64,000 nt of DNA from Cephalotus follicularis (lineage: Eukaryota; Streptophyta; Magnoliopsida; Oxalidales; Cephalotaceae), in contig BDDD01002688.1 in NCBI GenBank assembly GCA_001972305.1, positions 3,868 through 67,867 on the forward strand. The letters are read 5' to 3'. A model generated the notes under the pieces. It did no database searches, had not been told where the DNA came from, and saw only the letters and a program-made list of their open reading frames with translations. The stretch's first letter is position 1; every line of letters begins with the position of its first letter. Positions 36,089 through 47,946 of the stretch are shown here, one piece after another. The translations under genes and the position numbers were made by a program.

Positions 36089-36888
36089 TGATACGGCAAA
36101 AAATCTATCTATACTTAGAGCGACATGTGTCTTATGTGGACATTGTCACGTGCATAAGTGGGTCAGAGCTTACATGGATGAAACACAGAGGAAGATCATT
36201 AAACTCTAGCTAAGGAAGTAAATGATGTCCTCGGCTTCCAGAGGACAAGTAGGAGAGATCCTCGGCTCCTCGTTAGAGGATCCTCCTTGTCCATAACAAA
36301 ATATGACGCTAGAACCAACCAACATTCCAGGGTCAAGCAGGATAAGGTCAGGATCCTCGGCCGTCCTCCAGAGGACCACAGCCGAGGTCCTCGGCAATAT
36401 GTCAGAGGACCCCAGAGTAGATCCTCGGTAGTATTTCAGAGAATCACTTCCTCCTTTACCAGATAAGGTCCGAAAGTCAAGCCAACATTACAGGGATTTA
36501 CCTCCGCAATATCAGCAAACAGTTACGCAAAACCAGGTGGAGATCAGGGAAATCCCGAGATCCTCAGTATTTCCTTAGGGGACAACTATCACTTCCGCGA
36601 TTCACACTCAGACAGTTACAAACTAGCACTATAAATACCAGTTTCACAGTCTAAACAAGAGTCAGTCATTTTTACTCTCAAAAGAACATTGTTTTCTCTG
36701 TGCAGTGCCTAACTTGAGCGTCGGAGTATCCCCGGGAGAACAACCTCCTGGACCTTCAACGAGTTTATTTATCTTGTGCAGGGATCACCAACCAACCAAT
36801 CATCTTCTCGGACATATTCTAGCGTTTCCATTAACAAATCAAGTCCTCCACGTAGGATACTGTTGAAGGAAGGTTTTCTGCATCAACA
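36089..36888 (+). repeat. 5' LTR of Tat-A (800 bp)
   Basis: TGATACGGC... to ...GCATCAACA. A promoter-like CACTATAAATACC is at about 36630, some 250 bp before the end. Confidence 0.9.
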
Positions 36889-36889
36889 G

Positions 36890-36907
36890 TTGGCACCGTC
36901 TGTGGGA
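36890..36907 (+). other. Primer binding site of Tat-A
   Basis: TTGGCACCGTCTGTGGGA directly follows the LTR. The TGGCxCCGTCTGTGGG form is usual in Tat-group elements. Tat-B has TTTGCGCCGTCTGTGG at 44862. Confidence 0.75.
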
Positions 36908-36933
36908 AACGCAGCGAAAAGCCATCAAGAATC

Positions 36934-38748
36934 ATGTCTCCGAGAAAGAATAACAACAACCACTCCACAGCCGGTGGAAGCCAGGCTGCTACTGGGAACA
37001 ACCCAGCCCAAACCAGCCAAGTCGCTGCCATTGCCGAGCAAGCTCCCATTACTGGGGAGCAATTTAATCAGTTGATCCAAGGAGTAGAGCGCCTTACCGA
37101 CTTGTTGGTTACCAGTTTATCCAACCAAAACTAGGCTGGACCTGCTATGTCAGTGGTCCGAGGAGGATCTGGTCCTAGCAGGCCAGCCTTGGAGACCCAA
37201 CAACCCTAAGGGGTCAGGCGAAACCCACCAAGGGGGCAAGACACCCTCCAAGGTGGTCAGAGGTTCAAACACCTCTGGGAGTGGAACTAAGGCGAAACCC
37301 GCAGAGGAGGGACATGCAGCACCCGAGGCGGTCAGGGGTTGATACACCCCTGAGGAGGAGAGCTGAGATTAATACATCTCAGAGGGCGGAGTCCTCAACT
37401 GTCCGGGATCAGACAACGATCCCCGACTAGAGCACCCCGAGAATCAAACAATGGAGGTGGATCCCCAAGGAGATGCCATGGGTGTAGAGGAGGCACGAGC
37501 GAGCTCCATTGCTTCACGCAGGGCAGGAACAATGCGGGGGAGTAGAGTAGACCACCCGGCCACACTGGTCGGGGGGTCACAAGTTTCTAGCAGGGCTAGG
37601 AACATTGAGGATGTGGAGCAAGCAATGAATAAAAGGCTTGCTGAGATGGAGAGAAGGTTCCGAGGAGTGGAGCAGTTGAGGGGACGTCTGTCCGAGGTGC
37701 GCAACATTAGCGTCCACCCCTTCACATCCGAGATCATGACAGAACATATCCCCAGCGGATTCCGGCTCCCAAGTCTCGACAAATATGATAGGTCCACGGA
37801 TCCCATCCAACATGTACGTACCTACCGCCAGACCATGTTGGTACACCAAGTCTCAGACGCCACACTTTGCCGAGGATTCCCGGCAACATTGACTGGTGCA
37901 GCACAGTCGTGGTATTTCACCCTGGCTATGATATCGGTGGAGAGTTTCGACCAGTTTACAGAACTGTTAGTAACCAAGTTCCTCAACAGCACCATGTAGA
38001 GGAGGAACTCTACCCATTTAATCAATGTAGTGCAGGGGAGAGATGAATCGCTGAGAGACTACCTCACCAGATTCAACAAGGAGTCTCTTACAGTGAAAGA
38101 CCTGCAGTCGTCCTTTGCCATGGCACCCTGAATAGCGGGCTGAGGAGCGACTCCCCTTTCACTTTCTCTCTCTTGAAGAATCCCGCGGTGGATATGGCAG
38201 ACCTGTTGAGGAGAGCAGAAAGGTATGTCAATGCTGAAGAGGAGATAGCATCCAGGAAACAAAAAACACCCTGGTCGGGCCATCAGGTGGAGAAAGGGGA
38301 GCATTCACGAAATGCTCCCTTGAAGCAAGAGAAGAGGAAAGAGAGGTCCAAGCTCCACAAGGATGATCTCAGACACAAGCTCTCCAAGAGGGAGGAATCA
38401 CCAAGGCGAGGAGCGCCCATCCCGGCCTACAACAGCTTTGCCCCTCTTCTAGAGACACGTACCAGGATACTAGCTGTGGAGAAGGACAAGGTCCCCATCC
38501 AGTGGTCTGTGCCATTGAGGTCCTCTGTAGAGAAGAGGGACGTGGACAAATATTGCCGGTACCATCGTGACCACGGCCACGATACAGAGGAGTGCAGGCA
38601 CTTAAAGAATCAGATTGAGGACCTGATTCGCAGAGGTCACCTCAGGAAATATGTGGACAGAGACCCTCCACAGGAAAGAAGGGAGCATAGAGAAGAAGCT
38701 CCTCAATGTGCCGAAGATCAGCCCCAGCCCAGAGGAGTAATCCACTAA
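36934..38748 (+). pseudogene. gag of Tat-A, interrupted
   Basis: It starts at the ATG at 36934 (MSPRKNNNN). A Gly/Arg/Pro-rich linker with stops leads into the capsid (37451-37999: RNIEDVEQAMNKRLAEMERR, FRLPSLDKYDRSTDPIQHV, GAAQSWYFTL). A TAG at about 37997 and a frame change near 38130 interrupt it. The distal part (38173-38748) has a nucleocapsid of the form [14 protein letters not shown] followed by [14 protein letters not shown]. The same domains are found in Tat-B and Tat-C. Gag would form the particle. Confidence 0.85.
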
Positions 38749-40142
38749 TAGTGGAGAAAGTCTTGAAAACCATATACCATGATGCCATGGCTAGACTACA
38801 AGGCAGAAGAAAGTTATCTCCTGCCAGAGAACATTCAAACTTGGAACTCTGGGGGGGGGGCAGGAGATCCTCTGACTAGAAGCTGAGGATACTTTCTCTG
38901 ACTAAAAGCCGAGAACACATATGCTATCAACCATCATTTGTAAGTTGTACAAATTCAAAAATTTCAATAAAGTACAGTTTTTGAATTAAAGAACAGTGTT
39001 CAAAGTCTACGAGTTTTAAGTTAGCAAGGGACCGGAGGCTCAGTGTTCATGTCCTCAAACCTTTGAACAACCGTCGATCAACTCCCTCAAAAACAAAAGC
39101 CTCCTTCCCAGGAGCAGACAAAAAAGCCTCCTTCCGAGAAGCACACAAAAGCCTCATTCCGAGGAGCAAACAAAAGTCTCATTCCGAGGAGCACACAAAA
39201 GCCTCATTCCGAGGAGCAAATAAAACACTCCTTCCGAGGATCACCATAAAGACTCCTTCCGAGGAGCACTAAAAGACTCCCAAGGGAGCAACGCAGGTCG
39301 GCATCTAGGTGTCAGACCAGACAAATATCGTGTCTTGAAAGGCGAATCCATAGGAACTCGTAACGGACAAGTTCGTTGGATTGGGCACTTTGAAAAAAGT
39401 GTCCCTATGTGACTGCAATCTCAGACGACCTGATCTAGAATATAACGGACCAGACGAGATCCTGCTCGGCAAACCCATGGGAACTTCCCCGAGCACACCT
39501 AAAACTTAATCTACGAACACATCTAAACTCGTAAAGATCAAGTATCGTTGCCTAAGCGCTTTTTATACAAAGTGACCTATGGGGACTCAAGCTTAGGTGG
39601 CCAGGTCTGAAAATTGTAGGACCATCATATGAGATGTCTACAAAATAGACTAAGTGAAAGTTTCCTAAGGGAAATACCTAAGCTCCAATGAAGCTACGAA
39701 GTGTGCAGAGGAAACACAAATGCAATTACTCACTTTCAATTATCCTAAGGGAGTTGGAGGTATCATAATGAAGTCCAGGCACAAGATGCAAAAAAGTAAA
39801 GAAAATCAGAGGTATCAAAATGTTTCATTTATAATCAAGCAAAGTTACAAATGGTGTGAAATCAAATTACAAGTAAAAGCAAACAATTACAAGCCTAAAA
39901 CTAAGCCCCTTGGGGGGGAGCTTCTTGATCATCCTCGAGCAAGGCAGTTGAGGAGGAGCTCGGATCGTCCACAGGCAGGGGAGCGTTGAAAGGATCGATG
40001 GTTAGAGGCCGAGGAACCATGAGCCCCGAAGAGGAGTCCAAGGTAAGGTCCGAGGGTAAGATTACCAAGTCTAGAGTCACGGCTCTCGTTTCCTCGCCTC
40101 CCGAGCAGACGAAGCTCCCTTCTCCTGAGCAAGCCTAAACTT
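38749..40142 (+). other. Tat-A region between gag and antisense gene: pol deletion scar and short repeats
   Basis: About 80 bp after gag the sequence ACATTCAAACTTGGAACTCTGG matches the end of integrase in Tat-B (ACATTCAAACTTGAAACTTTGG at 48879), so nearly all pol has been removed. Repeats of a 25-bp unit follow at 39100-39280, then a non-coding stretch shared with Tat-B (49330-49620). A run of ten G bases is at 38851-38860. Confidence 0.8.
39100..39280. repeat. 25-bp tandem repeats in Tat-A, about seven copies
   Basis: The unit is of the form CTCCTTCCGAGGAGCACACAAAAG. The CTCC...GGAG part of each unit is self-complementary. Tat-B has a more degenerate version at 49161-49330. Confidence 0.85.
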
Positions 40143-42271
40143 CTACTCCTCCTCGTCGACCCCTTCAGGATAGAAGTCAAAGGCGTCGATAGCCGGACCA
40201 TACACCACCCCTTCCAGAGGAACCTCAGGGTGAAGAGAAGAAACCCAGTTCCTGCAAGAGTAGAAGTCACGACGAAAGTACTCGACGGCTTCCTCAAGCA
40301 CTGCCTCCTCAAATTCAGCTGAAGCCTTGAACTCCTCCACGGAGGACTTCATCAGCATTTGGAACTCGTCCGAGGACTTGAAAGCCGTTATAGCTTTGTC
40401 CGTTGTCCTCTTCAATAGGATCTCGTCCCTCTGCCTTTGTTGGTTGAGCTTCGCCTTCAACTCATGGCACCTCTCCCTAGTGCTTGCAAGCTCCTCTTCC
40501 ACAGCCTTCTTCTCTGACCTCTTCTCCTCCAAGTCTTCAACAACTAGTCTCTTCTCCTCGGCCATAACCTCCTGAGCCTTGAGGACCTCTTCCAATTGAG
40601 CCTTGGCGGAGCGGGCAGTCTCCTCCAAAGTTGTCATGTATGCTCTCAACTTCGTATCCCTGGCGAGAATGGCCGAGAAGTTCTCCACCAGTAGTTGAGT
40701 ATTGTTCAGAGCCTATCAGAGGAACGGGTATGTCAGAGCACAAAAAAAATGAAAATAACGGAAGAAACCTCTTACCGTGAGGTTGCTCCAAAGACACCGG
40801 GTCACCAACTCCCCGTTGGTCCAGTCTTTCCTCGCCAGCATCTCCTTGGGAAAGAAGACTAATTGGCTGACCACTTCAGGAACACCAGGAGCTTTTAGAT
40901 GAATCTTGGATCCATCAAAGGAGTCTAGATCACAGAGCATGCTCTCAACGTCTCAAATGGGGGGTAGCAAAATTGGGTCCTGAGGACTCGCACCAAGAGC
41001 GACGTCCTCCTCCGCGTCCTTCCCTTTTCTGCTTCTCTTCCTCAGTGGCACCTCGACCTCACTGGGAGAGCTTTCTTCAATGGGCCTCTTGCTCCCATAT
41101 TTCCTCTTCTTAGCAGCAGAGGAGACAGTAGCACCCCTAGAGGTCTTGGGAGCGTTGTTTTTTTGCTTTGACCCTCCAATCTCAGCAGACTTTCCTGTCA
41201 TTTTTGAGCCTTCTGCAGCAGTTTTCTTTTTGTTAGTGGCCTTTAGGATGTCAAAAAATACGTGCCGATGAGCCATTGCTGAAAGAAGCCACAAGAAAAT
41301 AAAACGGTCAGAGATCAAATATGAATTGAGAGAAATTAATTTAAAAAAGGAGATGGAGGCTTAATACAGCTTTCCCCCGGCTCATCAAATGAGGATCTAT
41401 CCTGCACTCTTTCCCCCTGGACATCTGCCCCCTCTGAGGTGTCTTCATAATCTCCCCAGTGGGGAACTTGGCCAGGAATCATGCTCAACCCAACTAGAGT
41501 CAAACGATCCTCAAGTACCACTGAGTTTGCCTCCTCAGCCTCCAAGGCCAAGAGCTTGCCGAGGTCCACTTTCTCTCTTGAGGACAAGTGAAACCTCTTG
41601 TTCAGGAGCGATGTCTCTAATGTGTCACACCAGTGAGGGGCAGTGAACTCAGGATGATTCTTTATCAAGGCATACCTCCTTCTCTAGTTCTTGATGGATT
41701 TGGTAGGCTTTATCAGTAGTTTCTCGGCTCCAGGGCGGGATTTGAAAAAGTATCCACTCTTGCCTGGGGAGGCCGAAAGAGTGTGGAACTCTTTAAATAA
41801 TCCCACAGTCGCAGTGACCTCTGATTCGAGGTACTTGACTAAGAAACCCATTATAAAGCTCCAGGACTGTGGTTGGAGGAGTGTGGGGTACAACCCGAAA
41901 CTCCTCGGGATCAAAGAAGCAAAAGGGGGCACTGGTATTCTCAGGCCATGTGAGAGGGCGTCCTCAAACACCACGAAAAGGCCAGGCCTGCTCTCTAAAG
42001 CCATCTAGGGATCTTGGGGGAGGTTAAATCTTGTGCCCCCAAGAAAATGGTATTTTTTGGCAAGCTCCAATACTTTCCCACAGGAAAGAGTACTCAGTTC
42101 AAGATAGTTATCAGAGCTCTAAGGCCTGACTTCAGCGGTGGGAGCATCAGGGGCTCCCATGGCAGTACCCACACTTCCCTCAAAGCTACGAGCGACGACA
42201 AGTATCACCATCGCCAATGGAGTGACATCCTCGGGGGTAGGGGATCTACGATTTATCTCATTCCTAGCCAT
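40143..42271 (-). pseudogene. Antisense gene of Tat-A (Transposase_28-type protein with coiled coil), broken
   Basis: It reads opposite to the element from the ATG at 42271 (MARNEINRR). The N-terminal half resembles the family I recall as 'putative gypsy type transposon' (Transposase_28): GLFVVFEDALSHGLRIPVPPF, SFIMGFLVKYLESEV and GYFFKS. A Lys/Arg-rich middle and a long Glu/Lys/Leu coiled coil (40143-40712) ending NWVSSLHPEVPLEGV follow. Introns are visible: 41367-41279 (GT donor after GGGGAAAGCT) and 40775-40713. Frame changes near the start, a stop at about 41685 and a TGA at 40953-40955 disable it. The function of these proteins is unknown. Confidence 0.78.
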
Positions 42272-42890
42272 CTCAACCAGAGAAGGAGTATGAGAAACTG
42301 AGAGAACCTAAGGGAACGATCTAGGACTGGCAGAAGTAACAGACAACTAATAAAAACTCACATAGAAGTTTGAAGATGGATGAAGGAAGCTAGATTGACT
42401 TGACATCCCAAGGAACCAGAGAATTTTAGCGCAACGGGATGACCTTCAGAAGACGAAGAGAGTAAAAAGAAGCGTATTGAAAAAGAAAATGTCTTTTTAA
42501 AGACTCAAGAAAAGATCCAAGCCACACAATCTCTAGAGATCAAATGGACCGCTGGATCTGGCGTGGGAAACGAAGAGATAAAGTGGGAGTTATGCAGGAC
42601 CTGCCACGTGTAAATTGTGTTCGGAATGCTTACTAAGAATGCTAGGTTTGGGCCCAAAGATGCTAAGGCAAGCCCAACCACATCCCAAGGTGACGAACCA
42701 AGCAAGAGCCCTCCACCTCTGCTTTTTATTCTTCATAAGACCAGCCCGGTGTTGTCGAAGAATTCCACGAAGATCTTTTTCCTCTGCCAGTTTGAATCCA
42801 ATCCTACCACGGAGTTATGCCCGAGAAAAAACTCTCAGCTTTGTTCCTCCTCCTCTGCTAAGGGCAAAGAAGAAGGACAGGGGGGGCATA

Positions 42891-43691
42891 TGATACGGAA
42901 AAAAATCTATCTATACCTAGAGCGACATGTGTCTTACGCGAACATTGCCACGTGCATAAGTGGGTCATAGCTTACATGGATGAAACACAGAGGAAGATCA
43001 TTAAACTTCAACTAAGGAAGTAAATGATGTCCTCGGCTTCCAGAGGACAAGCAGGAGAGATCCTCGGCCCCTCATCAGAGGATCCTCCTTGTCCACAACA
43101 GAATATGATGTTATGACCAACCAATATTCCAGGGCCGAGCAGGATAAGGTCAGGATCCTCGGCTGTCCTCCAGAGGACTCCAGCCGAGGTCCTCGGCAAT
43201 ATGTCAGAGGACCCCAGAGCAGATCCTCGACAGTATTTCAGAGAATCATTTCCTCCTTCACCAGATAAGGCCCGAAAGTCAAGCCAATATTACAGGGATT
43301 TACCTCCGTAATATCAGCAAACAGTTACGCAAAATCAGGTGGAGATCAGGGAAATCACGAGATCCTCGGCATTTCCTTAGGGGACAGCTATCACCTCCGT
43401 GATTCACGCTCAGACAGTTAGAAACTAGCACTATAAATACCAGTTTCACAGTCTAAACAAGGGTCAGTCATTTTTACTCTCAAAAGAACATTATTTTCTC
43501 TGTGCAGTGCCTAACTTGAGCGTCGGAGTGTCTCCGAGAGAAATACCTCCTAGACTTTCAACGAGTTTGTTTATCTTGTGCAGGGATCACCAACCAACCA
43601 ATCATCTTCTCAAACATATTCTAGCGTTTCCATTAACAAATCAAAATCCTTCACGTAGGACACTGTTGAAGGAAGGTTTTCTTCATCAATA
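42891..43691 (+). repeat. 3' LTR of Tat-A (801 bp)
   Basis: TGATACGGAAAA... to ...CATCAATA, preceded by a purine tract ACAGGGGGGGCATA (42877-42890). It is close to the 5' LTR with scattered differences. Confidence 0.9.
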
Positions 43692-43696
43692 GTGTT

Positions 43697-43961
43697 GAAA
43701 TTTCATTAGAATCAAATTAGGATCATACATAAGATGTCATAATAATGAATCTTCTATTAGTTTTTTTTTGATATTTTAAATTGTAAGATTTACTCAATAA
43801 AAAAAATATATCGATGCTTTAATAATGATCTTTTTGTAATCTTATATGGCACCCCATTGGGGAAAAAATTATGTGCCCGTTTGATCTTTCACATTCAAAA
43901 CATGTTTAGGTGAGTTACCGATTTGTCAATTAGATAATAATCATTGTACATTTCTAACACA
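43697..43961. other. Short host spacer between Tat-A and Tat-B
   Basis: 265 bp of AT-rich DNA bounded by the two target duplications. Nothing recognisable. Confidence 0.6.
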
Positions 43962-43966
43962 CTAAG

Positions 43967-44860
43967 TGATGTGGGGAAAAACCTATCTATACCAAGAACG
44001 ACACGTGTCCCCCTGCGGACATCGCCAAGTGTTTGGAGGTATTAAGGCTTATTTGAGTATGAGCCGAGGAAACTCATTAACTACGAAAACAGTAACAGGT
44101 GAAGAATTCCTCCTCGGTATAGGTGCCGAGGAGCCACCCCGTGGTTGCTTTGCAAAGACCACCCCCCTCTGTAGCACCAGTGCTGAGAATCTCCTCACTT
44201 GCACTGTAGAAGACCTCTTCCTCAGCTACATAGCAGAGGACCACCCACCTCAAGCACAAGTCTATGGAGAAACTCCTGATGTTGAAGACCTTGAAGCAAA
44301 AGAGAAGCAAGAGGCTGACCACCTCGGCAGCATTACAATGGTTTGCCTCCTCGGCAGCCCTGTTGCAGAGGACCTCCTCTTCATTTATGGAATAAGGCCA
44401 TTAAGTTAGCCTACATTCTAGGGATCCATCTCTTCCTGTATGGAAAGATAAGATATGATACACATCATATGGGGAAAGCACCACCAAATCCGGCGGAGGT
44501 CAAGGGAAATGACCGAGATCCTCGTTATTTCCTTAGGGGATACACATCAGCTCTAAAATACACGCTTAGACAGTTACAATCCTACACTATAAATACTAGT
44601 TCAACAGTCAGAATAAAGGTCAGCCATTTTTACACAAAAAAAGAACCTTGTTTTCTTTGTGCAAAGCCTAACTTGAGCGTCGGAGTGTCCCCGGGAGAAC
44701 AACCTCCTGGACTTTCAACGTGTTTGCTCTTCTGTACAGGGAAACTATTGACACAAGTAACCCTCAACTTTCATCTTGGAGCATTCGAACAACGTTTCCC
44801 TCAATAAATAAAAGCCCTCCATATAGGGTACTGTTGAAGGAAAGATTTTTTGTATCAACA
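43967..44860 (+). repeat. 5' LTR of Tat-B (894 bp)
   Basis: TGATGTGGGG... to ...GTATCAACA. A CACTATAAATAC box is near 44586. The primer site GCGCCGTCTGTGG follows at 44866. Confidence 0.9.
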
Positions 44861-44905
44861 GTTTGCGCCGTCTGTGGCAAACGCAGCAAAAAGCTATCAA
44901 CAATC

Positions 44906-46600
44906 ATGCCTCCGAGAAAGAACAACAACTAGTTGGGAGCCTCAGGCAGCCAACAGTAGGAGGTCCCTCCTCCTCTCCTGGAAACCGGCCAAGTTGTGTC
45001 CCAAGAACAAGCCCCCGTCACTGGGGAGTAGCTCAATCGACTCATCCAGGGGATGAAGCGTCTTACAGATCTGTTGACGACCAACCTCGCTAACCAGGTC
45101 CAGACCAGACCTATCCAAGCAAATAGCAGAGGACAAAGCGGCCTTGTTAGGCCAGCGGTGGAGATGGGGCATCCTCGAGGTGCCAGGCGAAACCCGCAGA
45201 GGGGAGACGGACTTCCCCCAAGGCGGTCGGGGAATTATATTCCCCCAGGGAGGAGACATGAGATCAATCATCTTAGCGGGCGGAGTCCTCAACTGCCCCG
45301 GGATCAGCCTAACGATCCCAGAAGAGTGCACCCAGAGCACCAGGCCATGAATGTGGATCCTCAAGAGGAAACTAGAGGAGCAGAGGAGGCACAAGTGTGC
45401 TCCAACGTATCGCGCAGAGCTGGAACGGTGCTGGGGAGCAGGGTTGACCGCCAAGCCACATTGGCTGGAGGGTCACGTGTTTCTAGCAGGGCTAGGAACA
45501 TTGAGGATGTGGAGCAGGCAATGAACAGAAGGCTTGCCGAGGTGGAGCGAAGGCTCCAAGGGGCCGAGAAACAAAAGGGGTATCTGTCGGAGGTGCGCAA
45601 CCTTAGCGCCTACCCATTCACTGCCGATATCATGACGGAGCGCATCCACAGTGGATTTCGGCTCCCCAGCCTTGATAAGTATGATGGGTTCACGGATCCC
45701 ATCTAGCATGTGCGCACCTACATTCAAACTATGCTGGTGCACCAAGCCTCGGATGCGACACTTTGCCGAGGATTCCCGGCTACACTGACTGGAGCCGCCC
45801 AGTCTTGGTTCTCCACTCTGGTTCAGAGGTCAGTGAAGGGTTTCGACCAGCTTACGGAGCTGTTCGTCACTAAATTCCTCAACAGTACCACGCAGAGGAG
45901 GAACTCCACTCACCTAATCAATGTGGTGTAGGGGAGAGACGAGTCACTGAGAGACTAACCCTCCAGGTTCAACAGAGAGTCTCTCACAATAAAGGACCTA
46001 AAGCCATCCTTCGCCTTAGCCGCATTAAACAGTGGCCTGAGGAATAACTCGTCCTTCACCTTCTCCCTTCTGAAGAAACCCGCGGTGGACATGGAAGACT
46101 TGCTGAGGAGAGCAGAAAGATATGTCAATACCGAGGAAGAGATGGCTTCTAGGAAATAAAAAACACCCTGGTCAAGCCATCAGGAGGAGAAATGAGAGCA
46201 TTCACAAAATGCTCCCGAGAGGAAGGAGAAGAGGAAGGAAAGGTCAGACCTGCCAAAAGATGACCTCAGGCACAACCTCTCCAAGAGGGGTGATTCACCC
46301 AGGGGAGGGGCACCGACCCCCTTCTACAAAAACTTTTCCCCCCTCCTGGACAGACGCACCAGAATACTTGCTGTGGAGCAAGATAAGGTCCCCATCCCAT
46401 GGCCCAAGAAGATGAAGTCCCTGGCAGAGAAGAGGGACACGGAAATACTGTCGATTCCATCGTGACCACGGCCATGATACCGAGGAGTGTAGACAGTTGA
46501 AGAACCAGATTGAGGACCTGATTCAGAAGGGGCACCTGTGCAAGTATGTGGACAGAGATGCTCCATAGGGAAGAAGGGAGCAAAGAAGAAAAGAAGCTCC
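44906..46600 (+). pseudogene. gag of Tat-B, interrupted
   Basis: It opens at the ATG at 44906 (MPPRKNNN) and hits a stop eight codons later. The capsid block (about 45053-45930) carries RNIEDVEQAMNRRLAEVERR, FRLPSLDKYD and GAAQSWFSTL, with stops at about 45704 and 45929. The nucleocapsid near 46440-46560 keeps [20 protein letters not shown]. It is closely similar to Tat-C gag (60430-61575). Not functional as read. Confidence 0.85.
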
Positions 46601-46729
46601 TCGATAATAAGAGGAATAGCAGCAGCAGCAGAAACTCAGAGGTGTCATCCATACCATCTCTAGAGAGGTCGCATCTGGTGGCGACAAAAAGAATGATAGG
46701 AAAGCCTATGGGAGGCAGTCTCATGCTGT

Positions 46730-47946
46730 GCAACAGATTCATCACAGCAAAAGGCTGAGGACTGGTGGAGACGAGGAGGTTATATCCTTCTCTGAGGTGG
46801 ACTATGAGGGAGTACGTCTCCCTCATTATGACCCAGTGGTGGTAACTCTTCAAGTGGCTCTTTTCACTATGAAGAGGATCCTCATTGACAATGGAAGCTC
46901 TGCCGACATCCTATATAAACACGCATTTGATAAGCTGAGGATACTGGAAGACTAGCTCATGCCTGTAAGGACCCCACAGGTTGGCTTCGCAGGCGAGATG
47001 GTCCATCCTCTGGGATCCATCGACCTGTCCGTGGTTGCAGGCACGGCCCCACGCCAAACTCAGGTAGAGATGATATTCCTAGAGGTTGATACACCAAGCC
47101 CATATAATGCAATAATTGGGCGACCATGGCTCAATCTAATGGAGGCAATAGTGTCGATGAGACACTTGCTGATGAAGTTCCCCACGAGGTTTGGCGTGGG
47201 GGAGGTCAGAGGAGATCAACAGGTAGCAAGGCAGTGCTACAAAACTGCCATCATGGACAAAGGGAAGGACAAGGTACTTCCGATTGCAAACGTGGAACTC
47301 AGGGGGGGACGTGGAACCTGAGCGTCCACAACCTGTTGAGGACGTAATCCAAGTGCCCCTAGAAGAGAGCAACTCAGAGAGAGTCTTCCAAGTTGGCTCA
47401 CAGCTTGGAGAGGTGAAGAAGGGGAGTTAATAACATTCCTCCGAAATAACAAAGACGTGTTTGCCTGGTCGGCAGAGGAGGTCCCTGGGATCAGCCCAAA
47501 TGTCATAGTACACAAATTAAGTGTGGATCCAATGAGGCCCCCGACCAGGCAGAAGAAGAGGAACTTTGCCCATGAGCGACAGCAAGCTATAGCCGAGGAG
47601 GTGAGCAAGCTCCTGCAGGCAGGTTTCATCAGGGAAGTGCATTACTCAGACTGGCTGGCGAACCCAGTCCTAGTCAAAAAGGCCAATAGCAAGTGGAGGA
47701 TGTGCATTGACTTCACTGACCTCAATAAAGCTTGTCCCAAGGATCACTTCCCTCTTCCAAAGATAGACCAGTTGGTGGATGCAACCTCGGGCTATAGAAT
47801 GTTAAGCTTCTTAGATGCCTATTTTGGATACAATAAAATCTCATGTATGAGCCAGACGAGAACAAGACAGCATTCGTCACGGACTGAGGAATGTATTGCT
47901 ACAAGGTTATGCCCTTTGGTCTGAAGAATGCAGGGGCCACCTACCA
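46730..47946 (+). pseudogene. Tat-B pol: protease and first half of RT
   Basis: The protease box is MKRILIDNGSSADILYKHAF (about 46870-46930), followed by NAIIGRPWLN. RT starts at about 47457: [40 protein letters not shown], and [13 protein letters not shown] at 47905-47945. There the RT stops abruptly; the catalytic Asp-Asp box and RNase H are missing. A stop at 46954, a frame change near 47320-47420 and another near 47840 also occur. Compare Tat-C, where RT continues through YIDDMLVKT. Confidence 0.87.

Larger units (their letters stand above)
36089..43691 (+). mobile_element. Tat-A: non-autonomous Ty3/gypsy (Tat-like) element without pol
   Basis: Complete element of 7.6 kb with 800/801-bp LTRs and the exact target duplication GTGTT (36084-36088 and 43692-43696). 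It carries gag on the plus strand and a long intron-containing frame on the opposite strand before the 3' LTR. An antisense frame in this position is known from several Tat-lineage elements such as Grande and Retand. Pol is absent: gag is followed within about 100 bp by the last few codons of an integrase. The element could move only with enzymes from a relative. Confidence 0.88.
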
